DNA of 64,000 bases from assembly GCF_003712195.1 (NCBI RefSeq), contig NZ_RDSD01000009.1:62001-126000 (forward strand), written 5' to 3'. A program made the position numbers and the translations under genes. The notes under the pieces were generated by a model. It made no database searches. It was not told the DNA's origin and worked only from the letters and a program-made list of their open reading frames with translations. Origin of the DNA: Proteiniphilum sp. X52. GTDB taxonomy: Bacteria > Bacteroidota > Bacteroidia > Bacteroidales > Dysgonomonadaceae. This document shows, piece after piece, positions 8,046-15,824 of this stretch (position 1 is its first letter; each line of letters opens with the position of its first letter).

Positions 8046-10058
8046 TTATTCTTTCCCTGTTTCGGTTTTTTCGCCTTCAGCTTTGTCTTCTGCTTTCGGC
8101 TCTACCGAAGCCGTTTCTTCCGCTTTCACTTCAGCCTTGTTTTCGGCAACTTCAGGAGTTTCTGCCTTGGCCTTTTCGGTTTCAGCTTTTACTGCTTGCG
8201 CTTTTGCTTCCGCTGCTTTAGCCTCTTTGGCTGCCTCTTCCTGTTTTACCTTTTTATTGAGTGCTTCTATTTTTTGGTTGTCGAGTTTTTCCTTCAACGC
8301 GGCCAACTCTTCGATATCACCCAGGGTGGTTCTTTCCATTGCCGGGATAGCCGCGGCGGCTTCGTTCCCCCCTTCTTTTCTGCCACCGGCACGTTTATTC
8401 CCCTTCTTCCTGGAATCATCTGCCAGATCTTCATGGATACGGCTGTGAGAGACAATGATACGTTTCGCATCTTTATTGAACTCGATCACTTTGAATTCCA
8501 GTTTCTCATCCAACTGTGCCTGAGAGTTATCCTCTTTCACAAGGTGTTTGGGTGTCGCGAATCCTTCCACGCCGTAAGGCAGGGAAACGACTGCCCCCTT
8601 GTCGAGCATTTCAATAATGGTACCTTCATGGATGGATCCCACCGTGAAAATGGTTTCAAATACATCCCATGGATTTTCTTCCAATTGTTTGTGACCAAGA
8701 CTCAAGCGACGGTTTTCCTTGTCGATGTCGAGCACCTGTACTTCTATGGGAGCGCCGATCTCCGTCACTTCGCTCGGGTGTTTGATCTTCTTCGTCCAGG
8801 AGAGGTCGGAGATATGGATCAGTCCTTCTACGCCGTCTTCAATTTCCACAAAAGCGCCGAAGTTGGTGAAATTGCGTACAGTGGCAGTGTGTGTGCTGCC
8901 AACAGGATATTTCTGCTCGATGTCTTCCCACGGATCGGGCTTGAGTTGTTTGATACCGAGAGACATCTTGCGTTCGTCGCGGTCGAGGGTAAGGATAACC
9001 GCTTCCACTTCTTCGCCTACGCTCATGAAATCCTGAGCACTGTGCAGGTGCTGTGTCCAGCTCATTTCCGAAACGTGGATCAAACCTTCTACTCCCGGCG
9101 CTATTTCCACAAATGCGCCGTAATCGGCAATGACCACCACTTTTCCCTTGACGATATCACCTACTTTCAGGGTTTCGCTCAAGGAATCCCATGGGTGCGG
9201 GGTCAGCTGTTTCAGACCGAGTGCGATACGTTTTTTCTCGTTGTCGAAGTCGAGGATTACCACGTTGATCTTGTCATCCAGCTTCACTACTTCATCCGGA
9301 TGTTGAATGCGTCCCCATGAAAGGTCGGTAATATGCACGAGACCGTCTACACCGCCAAGGTCGACGAATACACCGTAGGAAGTGATGTTCTTCACCACAC
9401 CTTCGAGTACTTGTCCTTTTTCGAGTTTTGAAATGATTTCTTTTTTTTGTTGTTCGAGCTCTTCCTCAATCAGGGCCTTGTGCGATACTACCACATTCTT
9501 GTATTCAGGGTTGATTTTCACCACCTTGAATTCCATTGTCTTATCGACAAAGATGTCGTAATCGCGGATAGGTTTCACATCAATCTGTGAACCCGGGAGG
9601 AAGGCTTCGATACCGAATACATCCACGATCATGCCCCCTTTTGTACGGCATTTGATGTATCCGTTAATAACTTCGTTGTTTTCGAGCGCGGCATTGACCC
9701 GGTCCCAGGAACGGGAAGCACGTGCTTTTTTGTGAGAAAGGATCAACTGTCCTTTTTTATCTTCCTGGCTTTCGATGTATACTTCCACCTCGTCGCCAAC
9801 TTTGAGATTGGGGTTGTAACGGAACTCATTCATCGATACCACACCATCGGATTTGTAGCCGATATTTACAACCACTTCGCGTTTGTTCATGGAGGTCACG
9901 ATACCGGTTACTACTTCCTTGTCGTTGATCTTGTTCAAGGTGTTGTCGTAGCTTTCGGTAAGCTTTTCTTTGCTTTCTTTGCTGTAGGACTCCCCTTCAG
10001 CATAGGCGCCCCAGTCGAAATCTTCTATTGGAGCCACATTGTTTAAATTTTCTGTCAT
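8046..10058 (-). CDS. rpsA: 30S ribosomal protein S1
   Basis: A 670-residue S1 protein that binds mRNA and brings it to the 30S subunit. Six S1 RNA-binding domains follow one another at about residues 47-115, 130-200, 214-285, 300-372, 388-459 and 475-545. Repeated signatures include YGVFVDLGGVDGLVHITDLSW and FGAFVEIEDGVEGLIHISDLS. The last 125 residues are a low-complexity Ala/Glu/Lys tail, longer than in E. coli (557 residues) and common in Bacteroidetes. The gene is monocistronic: it has a strong predicted promoter at 10119-10149 and its own terminator. S1 may matter more than Shine-Dalgarno pairing in this phylum, consistent with the weak ribosome binding sites seen here. Confidence 0.97.
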   Translation of the reverse strand: MTENLNNVAPIEDFDWGAYAEGESYSKESKEKLTESYDNTLNKINDKEVVTGIVTSMNKREVVVNIGYKSDGVVSMNEFRYNPNLKVGDEVEVYIESQEDKKGQLILSHKKARASRSWDRVNAALENNEVINGYIKCRTKGGMIVDVFGIEAFLPGSQIDVKPIRDYDIFVDKTMEFKVVKINPEYKNVVVSHKALIEEELEQQKKEIISKLEKGQVLEGVVKNITSYGVFVDLGGVDGLVHITDLSWGRIQHPDEVVKLDDKINVVILDFDNEKKRIALGLKQLTPHPWDSLSETLKVGDIVKGKVVVIADYGAFVEIAPGVEGLIHVSEMSWTQHLHSAQDFMSVGEEVEAVILTLDRDERKMSLGIKQLKPDPWEDIEQKYPVGSTHTATVRNFTNFGAFVEIEDGVEGLIHISDLSWTKKIKHPSEVTEIGAPIEVQVLDIDKENRRLSLGHKQLEENPWDVFETIFTVGSIHEGTIIEMLDKGAVVSLPYGVEGFATPKHLVKEDNSQAQLDEKLEFKVIEFNKDAKRIIVSHSRIHEDLADDSRKKGNKRAGGRKEGGNEAAAAIPAMERTTLGDIEELAALKEKLDNQKIEALNKKVKQEEAAKEAKAAEAKAQAVKAETEKAKAETPEVAENKAEVKAEETASVEPKAEDKAEGEKTETGKE

Positions 10059-10118
10059 GTGTTGTGAGTAATAATTTTCAATTAAATAAGTGAGACATTA
10101 TATTGATAAAAAACGGTG

Positions 10119-10149
10119 CAAAGGTAGTTGTTTCTTTGTTAATAGACAA
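10119..10149 (-). promoter_or_regulatory. Predicted rpsA promoter
   Basis: On the minus strand TTG (10147-10149), 20 bases, then TACCTTTG (10119-10126), an exact Bacteroidetes sigma-ABfr match about 60 bases before the rpsA start. Confidence 0.75.
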
Positions 10150-10286
10150 CTATTTGCACCATTAATTTTGGGGGTGAAAACGGTTCCGGATAGTATTTGC
10201 AGCTAAGAATAGGACTCAATCTTTCTCCGGCGATATTTTGTGACCGTAAAATATCTAAAGTTCCCGGCTCCGACCCTATTCATTGG

Positions 10287-10832
10287 TCAGAGTAACAGGC
10301 CGTTTTGCACCTCTTGTCTTGTTTTGAGTCCGGCGATCTGTTCCACCAGCCTTAATGCAAACTCGAATACCAGTCCGGGACCCCTTCCTGTGGTGATATT
10401 GCCGTCGACCACTACATTTTCACCTGTTGTTTGTGCGCCTGTCAATTCGGCTTCAAATCCGGGATAGCAGGTGGCCCGTTTATCTTTAAGCAGAGCGAGT
10501 CCTCCCAAGACCATGGGGGCGGCGCATATAGCAGCGATCAGCTTTCCTTCGGCATCGAACTGGGTGATCAGTTTTTTCAATGCTTCGTGTTCATTGAGAT
10601 TTTTGGCACCCGGCATTCCGCCCGGCAAAACCAGCACCTCTACTCCAGAGAAATCGGCTTCCTGAAAGGTTTTATCCGCTATGACCGGTATATTATGGGC
10701 GCCGGTCACGGTTTTTTCTTCCGCAATGGATATGGTTTCGACAGCTATCCGCGCTCTTCTCAAAATGTCTACGGTGGCAAGCGCTTCGATTTCTTCAAAA
10801 CCGTTTGCTAAAAAGAGGGCTACTTTCTTCAT
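10287..10832 (-). CDS. DJ-1/PfpI-family protein
   Basis: A 181-residue protein of the DJ-1 branch of the glutamine-amidotransferase-like fold. The conserved Glu is in NGFEEIEA near residue 14, and the reactive cysteine is in AAICAAPMVLG near residue 105. VLVLPGGMPG forms the oxyanion loop. Relatives act as glyoxalase III/deglycase-like or redox-sensing proteins, so the exact role is open. It follows tonB by only 12 bases on the same strand and is probably the last gene of the pdxJ-exbB-exbD-tonB unit. Confidence 0.88.
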   Translation of the reverse strand: MKKVALFLANGFEEIEALATVDILRRARIAVETISIAEEKTVTGAHNIPVIADKTFQEADFSGVEVLVLPGGMPGAKNLNEHEALKKLITQFDAEGKLIAAICAAPMVLGGLALLKDKRATCYPGFEAELTGAQTTGENVVVDGNITTGRGPGLVFEFALRLVEQIAGLKTRQEVQNGLLL

Positions 10833-10844
10833 GATTGCATTTTT

Positions 10845-11627
10845 TTATTTGAGATTGAATCGATAAGTAATGGTTCCCTGCTGGTTGTTGGCAGAGTTAA
10901 TCGCATTGAATTTGGTCCTTCTCGCGGCCCGCAATGCTTCCTCACGGAGAGTGGCACTGGGAGTATTTGTCCCTCGCCCGATTTCCGCATGGATCACATT
11001 GCCGGCAGGATCTACTGTGATATTAACAACCACAGTGCCGTAATCGTTCACGGTGTAGTTGGGTTGGCCCAATCCTCCGCTTCCGAGACTGCGCCCACCC
11101 AAGTCGTAGGAACCGATTCCACCCGTGCCGGTAGGAGAGCCTTGTGTTGCGTTTCCGGTGGAAACTCCCTGTGTGCCTTCGCCTTCCGTATTGCCGCGGC
11201 TTCCCGAGCCTTCCCCGAAGAGTCCCGACATCTGGCGGTTGATTTCCCGCTTGCGCGCCTCCTCTTCTTTCTTGCGTCGCTCGGCCTCTTCCCGCGCCCT
11301 GCGTTCTGCCGCCAATTGTTCCTTACGTCGTTCTTCTTCCCGTTCCGCTTCCACGTCAATAGTCGGCTCCGTTGTTTGGGTAATCAACGGTTCGGTCGGG
11401 GAATAAGGTGGAACCTCAGGTGATGGGGTGGGTGTAGGGGTCACTTCCGTTATAGGTGGTTCGGCGATACCGAAGGCGTCTTCGGTGGTCCCGAACATTA
11501 CCGGTATGCCTTCCAGTTCCTCAGGCGGAAATGACAATGTGAAAACAGAGAATAACAAGATGAGGAAAAGCAATATCGCAAAAATTACCGTTCCTATTAG
11601 TCCTCCTATTTTCTCTCTTGTGATCAT
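10845..11627 (-). CDS. tonB: TonB-family energy transducer
   Basis: A 260-residue inner-membrane protein that carries proton-motive energy from ExbB/ExbD to outer-membrane receptors. One transmembrane helix covers about residues 9-32. It is followed by a Thr/Pro-rich spacer (VTPTPTPSPEVPP), a charged Glu/Arg coiled coil at about 93-130, a Gly/Thr/Ser linker, and a C-terminal TonB-like domain with TVVVNITVDPAGNVIHAEIG. The domain is closest to the TonB/TolA C-terminal type used with many Bacteroidetes receptors. It lies downstream of exbB and exbD, separated from exbD by an unexplained in-frame coding remnant. Confidence 0.88.
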   Translation of the reverse strand: MITREKIGGLIGTVIFAILLFLILLFSVFTLSFPPEELEGIPVMFGTTEDAFGIAEPPITEVTPTPTPSPEVPPYSPTEPLITQTTEPTIDVEAEREEERRKEQLAAERRAREEAERRKKEEEARKREINRQMSGLFGEGSGSRGNTEGEGTQGVSTGNATQGSPTGTGGIGSYDLGGRSLGSGGLGQPNYTVNDYGTVVVNITVDPAGNVIHAEIGRGTNTPSATLREEALRAARRTKFNAINSANNQQGTITYRFNLK

Positions 11628-11669
11628 ATTTTCTGATAACTGAATTTGTGTATACTTAATCGGGACGTT

Positions 11670-11867
11670 TTATTCGCTTCGGTGGCGTAACATTCTTTCC
11701 TTGAACAATTCGGCTGTTGCGGGCGGCGTATAGGAAACCGCATTGACACCGTTTTCAATTACCTGCCTGATGGTCTCATCTCTCTTTCCGCGGAATATCG
11801 GTTTATCGACCGCAAGGCTAAGTGCATCCGATATGAGATGCTCAGGTGTGAACGGATAAACGGTTTT
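11670..11867 (-). pseudogene. 65-codon coding remnant in frame behind the exbD stop codon
   Basis: Directly after the exbD TAA the same frame stays open for 65 codons, ending at TAA before tonB. The predicted peptide (PFTPEHLISDALSLAVDKPI, then further on GVNAVSYTPPATAELFK) looks like the C-terminus of a real enzyme. It has no ATG, GTG or TTG near its beginning. It could be the tail of a gene whose front was deleted, or a readthrough extension of ExbD. I do not recognise the parent family. Confidence 0.45.
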
Positions 11868-12275
11868 TTAATTCGGTCGCGTCATCAGCACCATTTTGAA
11901 TTGATTTTGATTGGCAATATCCAGCACACGGACAATTTCCCGGTAGGGGACAGTCTCATCTGCGTAGAGTGCGACGAATATACTGGGATCGGCCGAATAG
12001 ACCGATTGCAGGAAAGGTGTGATATTTTCGAAAGATACCTGCCGTTCCGTTTCATTGGCATTTGCCACGTAATAATTAAGATCCTTGTCTATCGTTACCC
12101 GCGTAATGGGTTTTGCCTGGGTCTGTTGCTGGGACCTTGGCAATAACACCTGTATGGAATTAGGCACGACAAAGGTAGAGGTGATCATAAAGAAAATAAG
12201 CAGCAGGAAGATCACATCCGTCATGGATGCCATGCTGAAATTAGTCTCTATTGTGAACCGCTGTTTTAAAGCCAT
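11868..12275 (-). CDS. exbD: ExbD/TolR-family biopolymer transport protein
   Basis: A 135-residue single-span membrane protein, partner of ExbB. The start is placed at the ATG giving MALKQRFTIET; the longer frame upstream is translated spacer. The transmembrane segment (TDVIFLLLIFFMITSTF) contains the conserved Asp that carries protons, at about residue 19. A periplasmic domain follows. The gene lies 84 bases after exbB. It ends with a stop codon that is followed in frame by a 65-codon remnant (see 11670-11867). Confidence 0.9.
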   Translation of the reverse strand: MALKQRFTIETNFSMASMTDVIFLLLIFFMITSTFVVPNSIQVLLPRSQQQTQAKPITRVTIDKDLNYYVANANETERQVSFENITPFLQSVYSADPSIFVALYADETVPYREIVRVLDIANQNQFKMVLMTRPN

Positions 12276-12359
12276 AAAACTAATGTGATGATGGGGTGAT
12301 GTGGTGATTTGTTGATGTTGTGATTTAATTATCAGTAAATCAGCAAGTCCGATAATCAA

Positions 12360-13073
12360 TCATACTGCGGGTTCATTGAGAATATCCATGAACTCCATGA
12401 TTCTCATCTCCAATCTATTTACAATTCCCTTGATGCGCGTGGTGAGATAGTTGTAAGCAAATAGAGCAATAATCCCCACAATAAGCCCGGCAACGGTAGT
12501 CACCAATGCTTCGTAAATACCGGCGGAAAGGGTGGTTATACTCACGTTAGCCCCCGCGTTGGCCATACTCATAAAAGCACTCACCATTCCTGTCACGGTA
12601 CCAAGGAACCCAACCATGGGGGCACCCGACGCGGAAGTAGCCAGTATCTGTATTCCTTTTTCCAACTTGGAAATCTCGATATTTCCCTGGTTTTCAATGG
12701 CGGACATCACATCAGCTGTGGGTCTCCCTAAACGGGAAATACCTTTTTCCACCATACGGGCTGAAGGAGTGTCGGTATTGCGGCAGAGTGCGACCGCAGC
12801 GTCGATTTTACCGTCGTGGATATAATCTTTGATGCGATTCATAAATGAATTGTCCTCTTTGCTTTCCTTGTTGATAACTAATGTTCTCTCAATAAGAACA
12901 TAAATAGCCATCAGCAGAAGGATGAGCAGAACGATCATCAACCAACCGCCTTTCAGGGCAAGATCGAAAGCATTCATTGTGACAGCTTCGGTCTCGGCAG
13001 TCGCTACTTGCTGCATGGTGTCATAAATTGCCTGGGCTGTATCTCCCGGTACCGGTATTTGCAATAAATTCAT
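12360..13073 (-). CDS. exbB: ExbB/TolQ/MotA proton-channel family protein
   Basis: A 237-residue membrane protein that forms the proton channel and energises TonB. The first membrane span is at about residues 43-62 (WLMIVLLILLLMAIYVLIE). The two conserved spans follow around residues 130-150 (SGAPMVGFLGTVTGMVSAF) and 175-205 (GIYEALVTTVAGLIVGI), with the classic GTV and glycine-rich packing motifs. The order pdxJ, exbB, exbD, tonB is the usual Bacteroidales arrangement. The spacer before exbD (12276-12359) is a low-complexity TGATG-rich stretch. Confidence 0.92.
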   Translation of the reverse strand: MNLLQIPVPGDTAQAIYDTMQQVATAETEAVTMNAFDLALKGGWLMIVLLILLLMAIYVLIERTLVINKESKEDNSFMNRIKDYIHDGKIDAAVALCRNTDTPSARMVEKGISRLGRPTADVMSAIENQGNIEISKLEKGIQILATSASGAPMVGFLGTVTGMVSAFMSMANAGANVSITTLSAGIYEALVTTVAGLIVGIIALFAYNYLTTRIKGIVNRLEMRIMEFMDILNEPAV

Positions 13074-13152
13074 TTCACGCGATTATTATATTTACATTCT
13101 GAATATTTGCCTTCTGATTTGTTTTGCGGATAAAGATAGTCAATTTGGTTCG

Positions 13153-13884
13153 TCAGACCTCTTCCGCAGACTCTTTTAAACAATTTTTATACGCTTTTAT
13201 TGTTTCTTTCAAACCCATATAGAGGGCATCGCTGATGAGCGAATGACCTATTGATACTTCTTTTAGCCATGGGATATTCTGGTAAAGGAAAGCGAGGTTC
13301 TCCAGATTCAGGTCGTGGCCCGCATTTACGCCTAATCCGAGGTTTTTCGCCAGCGTGGCAGCCTCAATAAAGGGTGCTATGGCTTTTTCCCTGTCTGTCC
13401 GGTATGCCTCGGCGTAAGGGCCGGTATAGAGCTCAACCCGGTCAGTACCGATGTGCGATGCCATCCGTACCATTTCCGGATTGGCATTGATGAAAATGGA
13501 GGTGCGTACCCCTATTGTCTGAAACTCATTGACAACATCGGTCAGAAAATCTTTATGTGTAACGGTATCCCATCCCGCGTCTGAGGTGATAGCATCATGG
13601 GAGTCGGGTACAAGCGTTACCTGTGTGGGTCTGATTTTTCTGATCAGAGAGATGAAATCCGGCGTAGGATTCCCCTCGATATTGAATTCCGTATATACTT
13701 TTGCCTGTAAATCAAATACATCGGTATAACGGATGTGGCGCTGATCGGGACGGGGATGCACCGTAATGCCTTCTGCCCCGAAAAGCTGGCAATCGATAAC
13801 CACCTGCACCAGATCGGGGATATTTCCACCGCGGGCATTTCTCAAAGTGGCTACTTTGTTTACATTTACACTGAGTTTGGTCAT
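13153..13884 (-). CDS. pdxJ: Pyridoxine 5'-phosphate synthase
   Basis: A 243-residue TIM-barrel enzyme that condenses 1-deoxyxylulose 5-phosphate with 3-amino-2-oxopropyl phosphate to make vitamin B6 phosphate. The start is the ATG giving MTKLSVNVNKVATLRNARGG, which matches the family N-terminus; the upstream in-frame ATG adds 18 unrelated residues. Further motifs are GITVHPRPDQRHI and LGVNAGHDLNLENL. It is transcribed away from the ACT-like gene and nadK. A TACTTTTG box at 13955-13962 on the minus strand, with a TTG 21 bases upstream, is a plausible promoter. Confidence 0.94.
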   Translation of the reverse strand: MTKLSVNVNKVATLRNARGGNIPDLVQVVIDCQLFGAEGITVHPRPDQRHIRYTDVFDLQAKVYTEFNIEGNPTPDFISLIRKIRPTQVTLVPDSHDAITSDAGWDTVTHKDFLTDVVNEFQTIGVRTSIFINANPEMVRMASHIGTDRVELYTGPYAEAYRTDREKAIAPFIEAATLAKNLGLGVNAGHDLNLENLAFLYQNIPWLKEVSIGHSLISDALYMGLKETIKAYKNCLKESAEEV

Positions 13885-13954
13885 AAAAAGAAAAAATAAA
13901 AACCCGTAGGAACTTTCAAATAGGCAAAATTTTGCCATCTTTGTAAATCAGATA

Positions 13955-13986
13955 CAAAAGTAATACGAAATAACTGTTTTGCGCAA
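13955..13986 (-). promoter_or_regulatory. Candidate promoter of pdxJ-exbB-exbD-tonB
   Basis: Minus-strand TACTTTTG (13955-13962) matches TAnnTTTG. TTG lies at 13984-13986, 21 bases upstream. It overlaps the start codon of the divergent gene. Confidence 0.4.
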
Positions 13987-14363
13987 TGTCGACCAAAGAA
14001 TTTATCAAAGAACAGGTGGAAAAATTCAGTTCATCGTTTACTCCGGAACAGTTTACGGAACTTTCCAAGATGGAAAATTCCCTGATTATTCTGGAAGTTC
14101 CGTTGAAAGATTATACCCTTACTGAGATAGCCCGGATTGTGGAAAGTAATAACGTGCATATAACAGCTCTCAACGTCATACCTATTTCAGGAGGAGAATT
14201 TCTTTTGGTCTCTTTGAAACTCGACACCGATGATGTGACCGTGCTTTTAAGAAGCTTTGAACGGTTTAATTATAATGTGGTGTATTATTTCATGAAGGAA
14301 GGGGAAGTAACCGATAAGCAAAAAGAACGGTTAGATGAACTGATGTACTATTTGAATATGTGA
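13986..14363 (+). CDS. Stand-alone ACT-like domain protein
   Basis: A 125-residue cytoplasmic protein. Residues 28-105 (SLIILEVPLKDYTLTEIARI and onward through VSLKLDTDDVTVLLRSF) resemble the C-terminal ACT-like part of the CBS-domain protein that sits beside nadK in many Bacteroidales. Here the CBS pair appears to be missing and is replaced by a short helical N-terminus (MSTKEFIKEQVEKF). This is a comparison from memory of the family, not an alignment. It may be a small-molecule sensor linked to NAD metabolism or to the pdxJ locus. It precedes nadK on the same strand, with repeat arrays between them. Confidence 0.55.
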   Translation: MSTKEFIKEQVEKFSSSFTPEQFTELSKMENSLIILEVPLKDYTLTEIARIVESNNVHITALNVIPISGGEFLLVSLKLDTDDVTVLLRSFERFNYNVVYYFMKEGEVTDKQKERLDELMYYLNM

Positions 14364-14385
14364 TAAATAAGGGGGGAAAAGATTT

Positions 14386-14490
14386 AAGTGAAAAGTGAAA
14401 AGTGAAGAGTGAAGAGTGAAGAATGAAGAATGAAGAATGAAGAATGAAGAGTGAAAAATGAAAAGTGAAGAGTGAAAAATGAAAAATGGA
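14386..14490 (+). repeat. Heptamer tandem array (GTGAAGA/ATGAAGA/ATGAAAA type)
   Basis: About fifteen seven-base units, each a variant of RTGAARA, run head to tail between the ACT-like gene and nadK. The complementary units occur after nadK at 15563-15651. Confidence 0.9.
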
Positions 14491-14512
14491 AAACGAATTT
14501 TTTTGAGACTGC

Positions 14513-14575
14513 TAATTTGTAATTTTTAATTTGTAATTGGTAATTTGTAATTGGTAATTGATAATTAGTAATTCT
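14513..14575 (+). repeat. Second heptamer array (TAATTGG/TAATTTG type)
   Basis: About nine imperfect seven-base units, TAATTNN, lie immediately upstream of nadK. The sequence is different from the neighbouring GTGAAGA array but has the same period. Confidence 0.85.
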
Positions 14576-14619
14576 CCACTTTTTAACTTCAGTCTTCTAA
14601 ACGTCTAAAAACAAACGAG

Positions 14620-15516
14620 ATGAAATTTTCCTTATTCGGGAGCATGTTCCCCGACAGGACTGCCAAAGCCGAAGAGCAGATATGCGGGGTATGTGAGGCT
14701 ATCAGGCGAAACGGGGGAGAGTTATGCCTACCTGTGAATTTTTTTTATAGCCTGCCGGCTCTTCTCCGCCAGCGGATCGCTCCGCTCTGCACACTCGAGG
14801 AGAAATTACCTCCGGTAGATATGGTGGTGAGCGTGGGGGGAGATGGTACTTTCCTGAGAACGGCCGGCACGGTAGGTGATTCGGGTATTCCTATTTTGGG
14901 TATCAATACGGGGCGGTTGGGTTTTTTGGCTGCCATTAATTATGCCGATATGGAAGAGACCCTGCAAGAGGTAATGGAAGGCTCATATAAAGTGGAAGAG
15001 CGTACATTGCTGAAGTTGTCGACTGATGAAGCCTTTCCCCCGGAACATTTCAATGTGCATGCTCTCAACGAAGTGGCCATCCTGAAACAGGATACGGCCT
15101 CTATGCTCTCGATCCATGCTTATATCAACAATGATTATCTGACTTCTTACCAGGCGGACGGATTGGTGATATCCACGCCCACAGGATCCACTGCCTATTC
15201 ATTGAGTATCGGCGGTTCAATTCTATCACCCACCACACCCAGCATTATCCTTTCAGCCATTGCTCCTCACAATCTTACATCCAGATCGTTAGTGGTAGAC
15301 GACAGCAGTATCATCTCATTGAAAGTGGAAAGTCGTAGCCATATGTTTCTTGTCTCAGTGGATGGAGAGTCGCGTGTATTGGACGAATCGGTAAGTATCC
15401 AGGTGAGAAAGGATGATTACACGCTCCGTGTGGTGAAACGCATTGGCCACACTTTCTATGAAACACTGCGGGACAAACTGATGTGGGGAGCAGATGTAAG
15501 GAAGCAGCAGAAATGA
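14620..15516 (+). CDS. nadK: NAD kinase
   Basis: A 298-residue cytoplasmic enzyme that phosphorylates NAD to NADP. The GGDG motif is in VVSVGGDGTFLRTAG near residue 75, followed by LGINTGRLGFLA. The conserved region DGLVISTPTGSTAYSLS_GG lies near residues 186-206. Length is typical. The start ATG follows a purine-rich stretch. It is flanked on both sides by heptamer repeat arrays in inverted orientation. Confidence 0.96.
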   Translation: MKFSLFGSMFPDRTAKAEEQICGVCEAIRRNGGELCLPVNFFYSLPALLRQRIAPLCTLEEKLPPVDMVVSVGGDGTFLRTAGTVGDSGIPILGINTGRLGFLAAINYADMEETLQEVMEGSYKVEERTLLKLSTDEAFPPEHFNVHALNEVAILKQDTASMLSIHAYINNDYLTSYQADGLVISTPTGSTAYSLSIGGSILSPTTPSIILSAIAPHNLTSRSLVVDDSSIISLKVESRSHMFLVSVDGESRVLDESVSIQVRKDDYTLRVVKRIGHTFYETLRDKLMWGADVRKQQK

Positions 15517-15562
15517 GGTGCCATTTCCCGGTGATGTCCTTCACCTTTCGCCCCCCTCTTCC

Positions 15563-15651
15563 CTCTTCATTTTTCATTCTTCACTTTTCACTTTTCATTT
15601 TTCACTCTTCATTCTTCATTCTTCATTCTTCACTCTTCATTCTTCACTCTC
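15563..15651 (-). repeat. Heptamer tandem array, inverted copy of the array at 14386
   Basis: Units TCTTCAT, TCTTCAC and TTTTCAT are the reverse complement of the array upstream of nadK. The array overlaps the end of the small gamma-like gene on the minus strand and supplies its last codons. Confidence 0.9.
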
Positions 15652-15813
15652 TTCGGATATCTCCTCAATAAACTCTCCTTCAGGCTTTTCTTCCTGGTAG
15701 GGCAGGTATTTGTCGAGCGCCAAGATGATCAGGTAGAAGAAGGACATAAAAACAAAAATCCCTGCCACTCCTACCACGGCGATGAACAGTGCTGTTTGTG
15801 TTGTCGGTGTCAT
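15637..15813 (-). CDS. 58-residue OadG-like membrane peptide
   Basis: A short gene whose ATG lies 11 bases past the stop codon of the beta-subunit gene at 15825. It encodes one transmembrane helix at about residues 9-32 (ALFIAVVGVAGIFVFMSFFY) and a short acidic C-terminus ending in SEESEE. Size, topology and position resemble the gamma subunit of sodium-pumping decarboxylases, although the operon already has a larger gamma subunit at 18766. The final codons and the stop fall in a heptamer repeat array. It could be an assembly partner for the second beta subunit. Function is inferred from context only. Confidence 0.6.
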   Translation of the reverse strand: MTPTTQTALFIAVVGVAGIFVFMSFFYLIILALDKYLPYQEEKPEGEFIEEISEESEE

Positions 15814-15824
15814 GTTGGTTGTTT

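Noticed and set aside
8196-9320. Long frame on the plus strand opposite rpsA
   Set aside because: It is the complement of conserved S1 domains and shows no domain of its own.
11048-11359. Arg-rich frame within tonB
   Set aside because: It is an out-of-frame reading of the charged TonB coiled coil.
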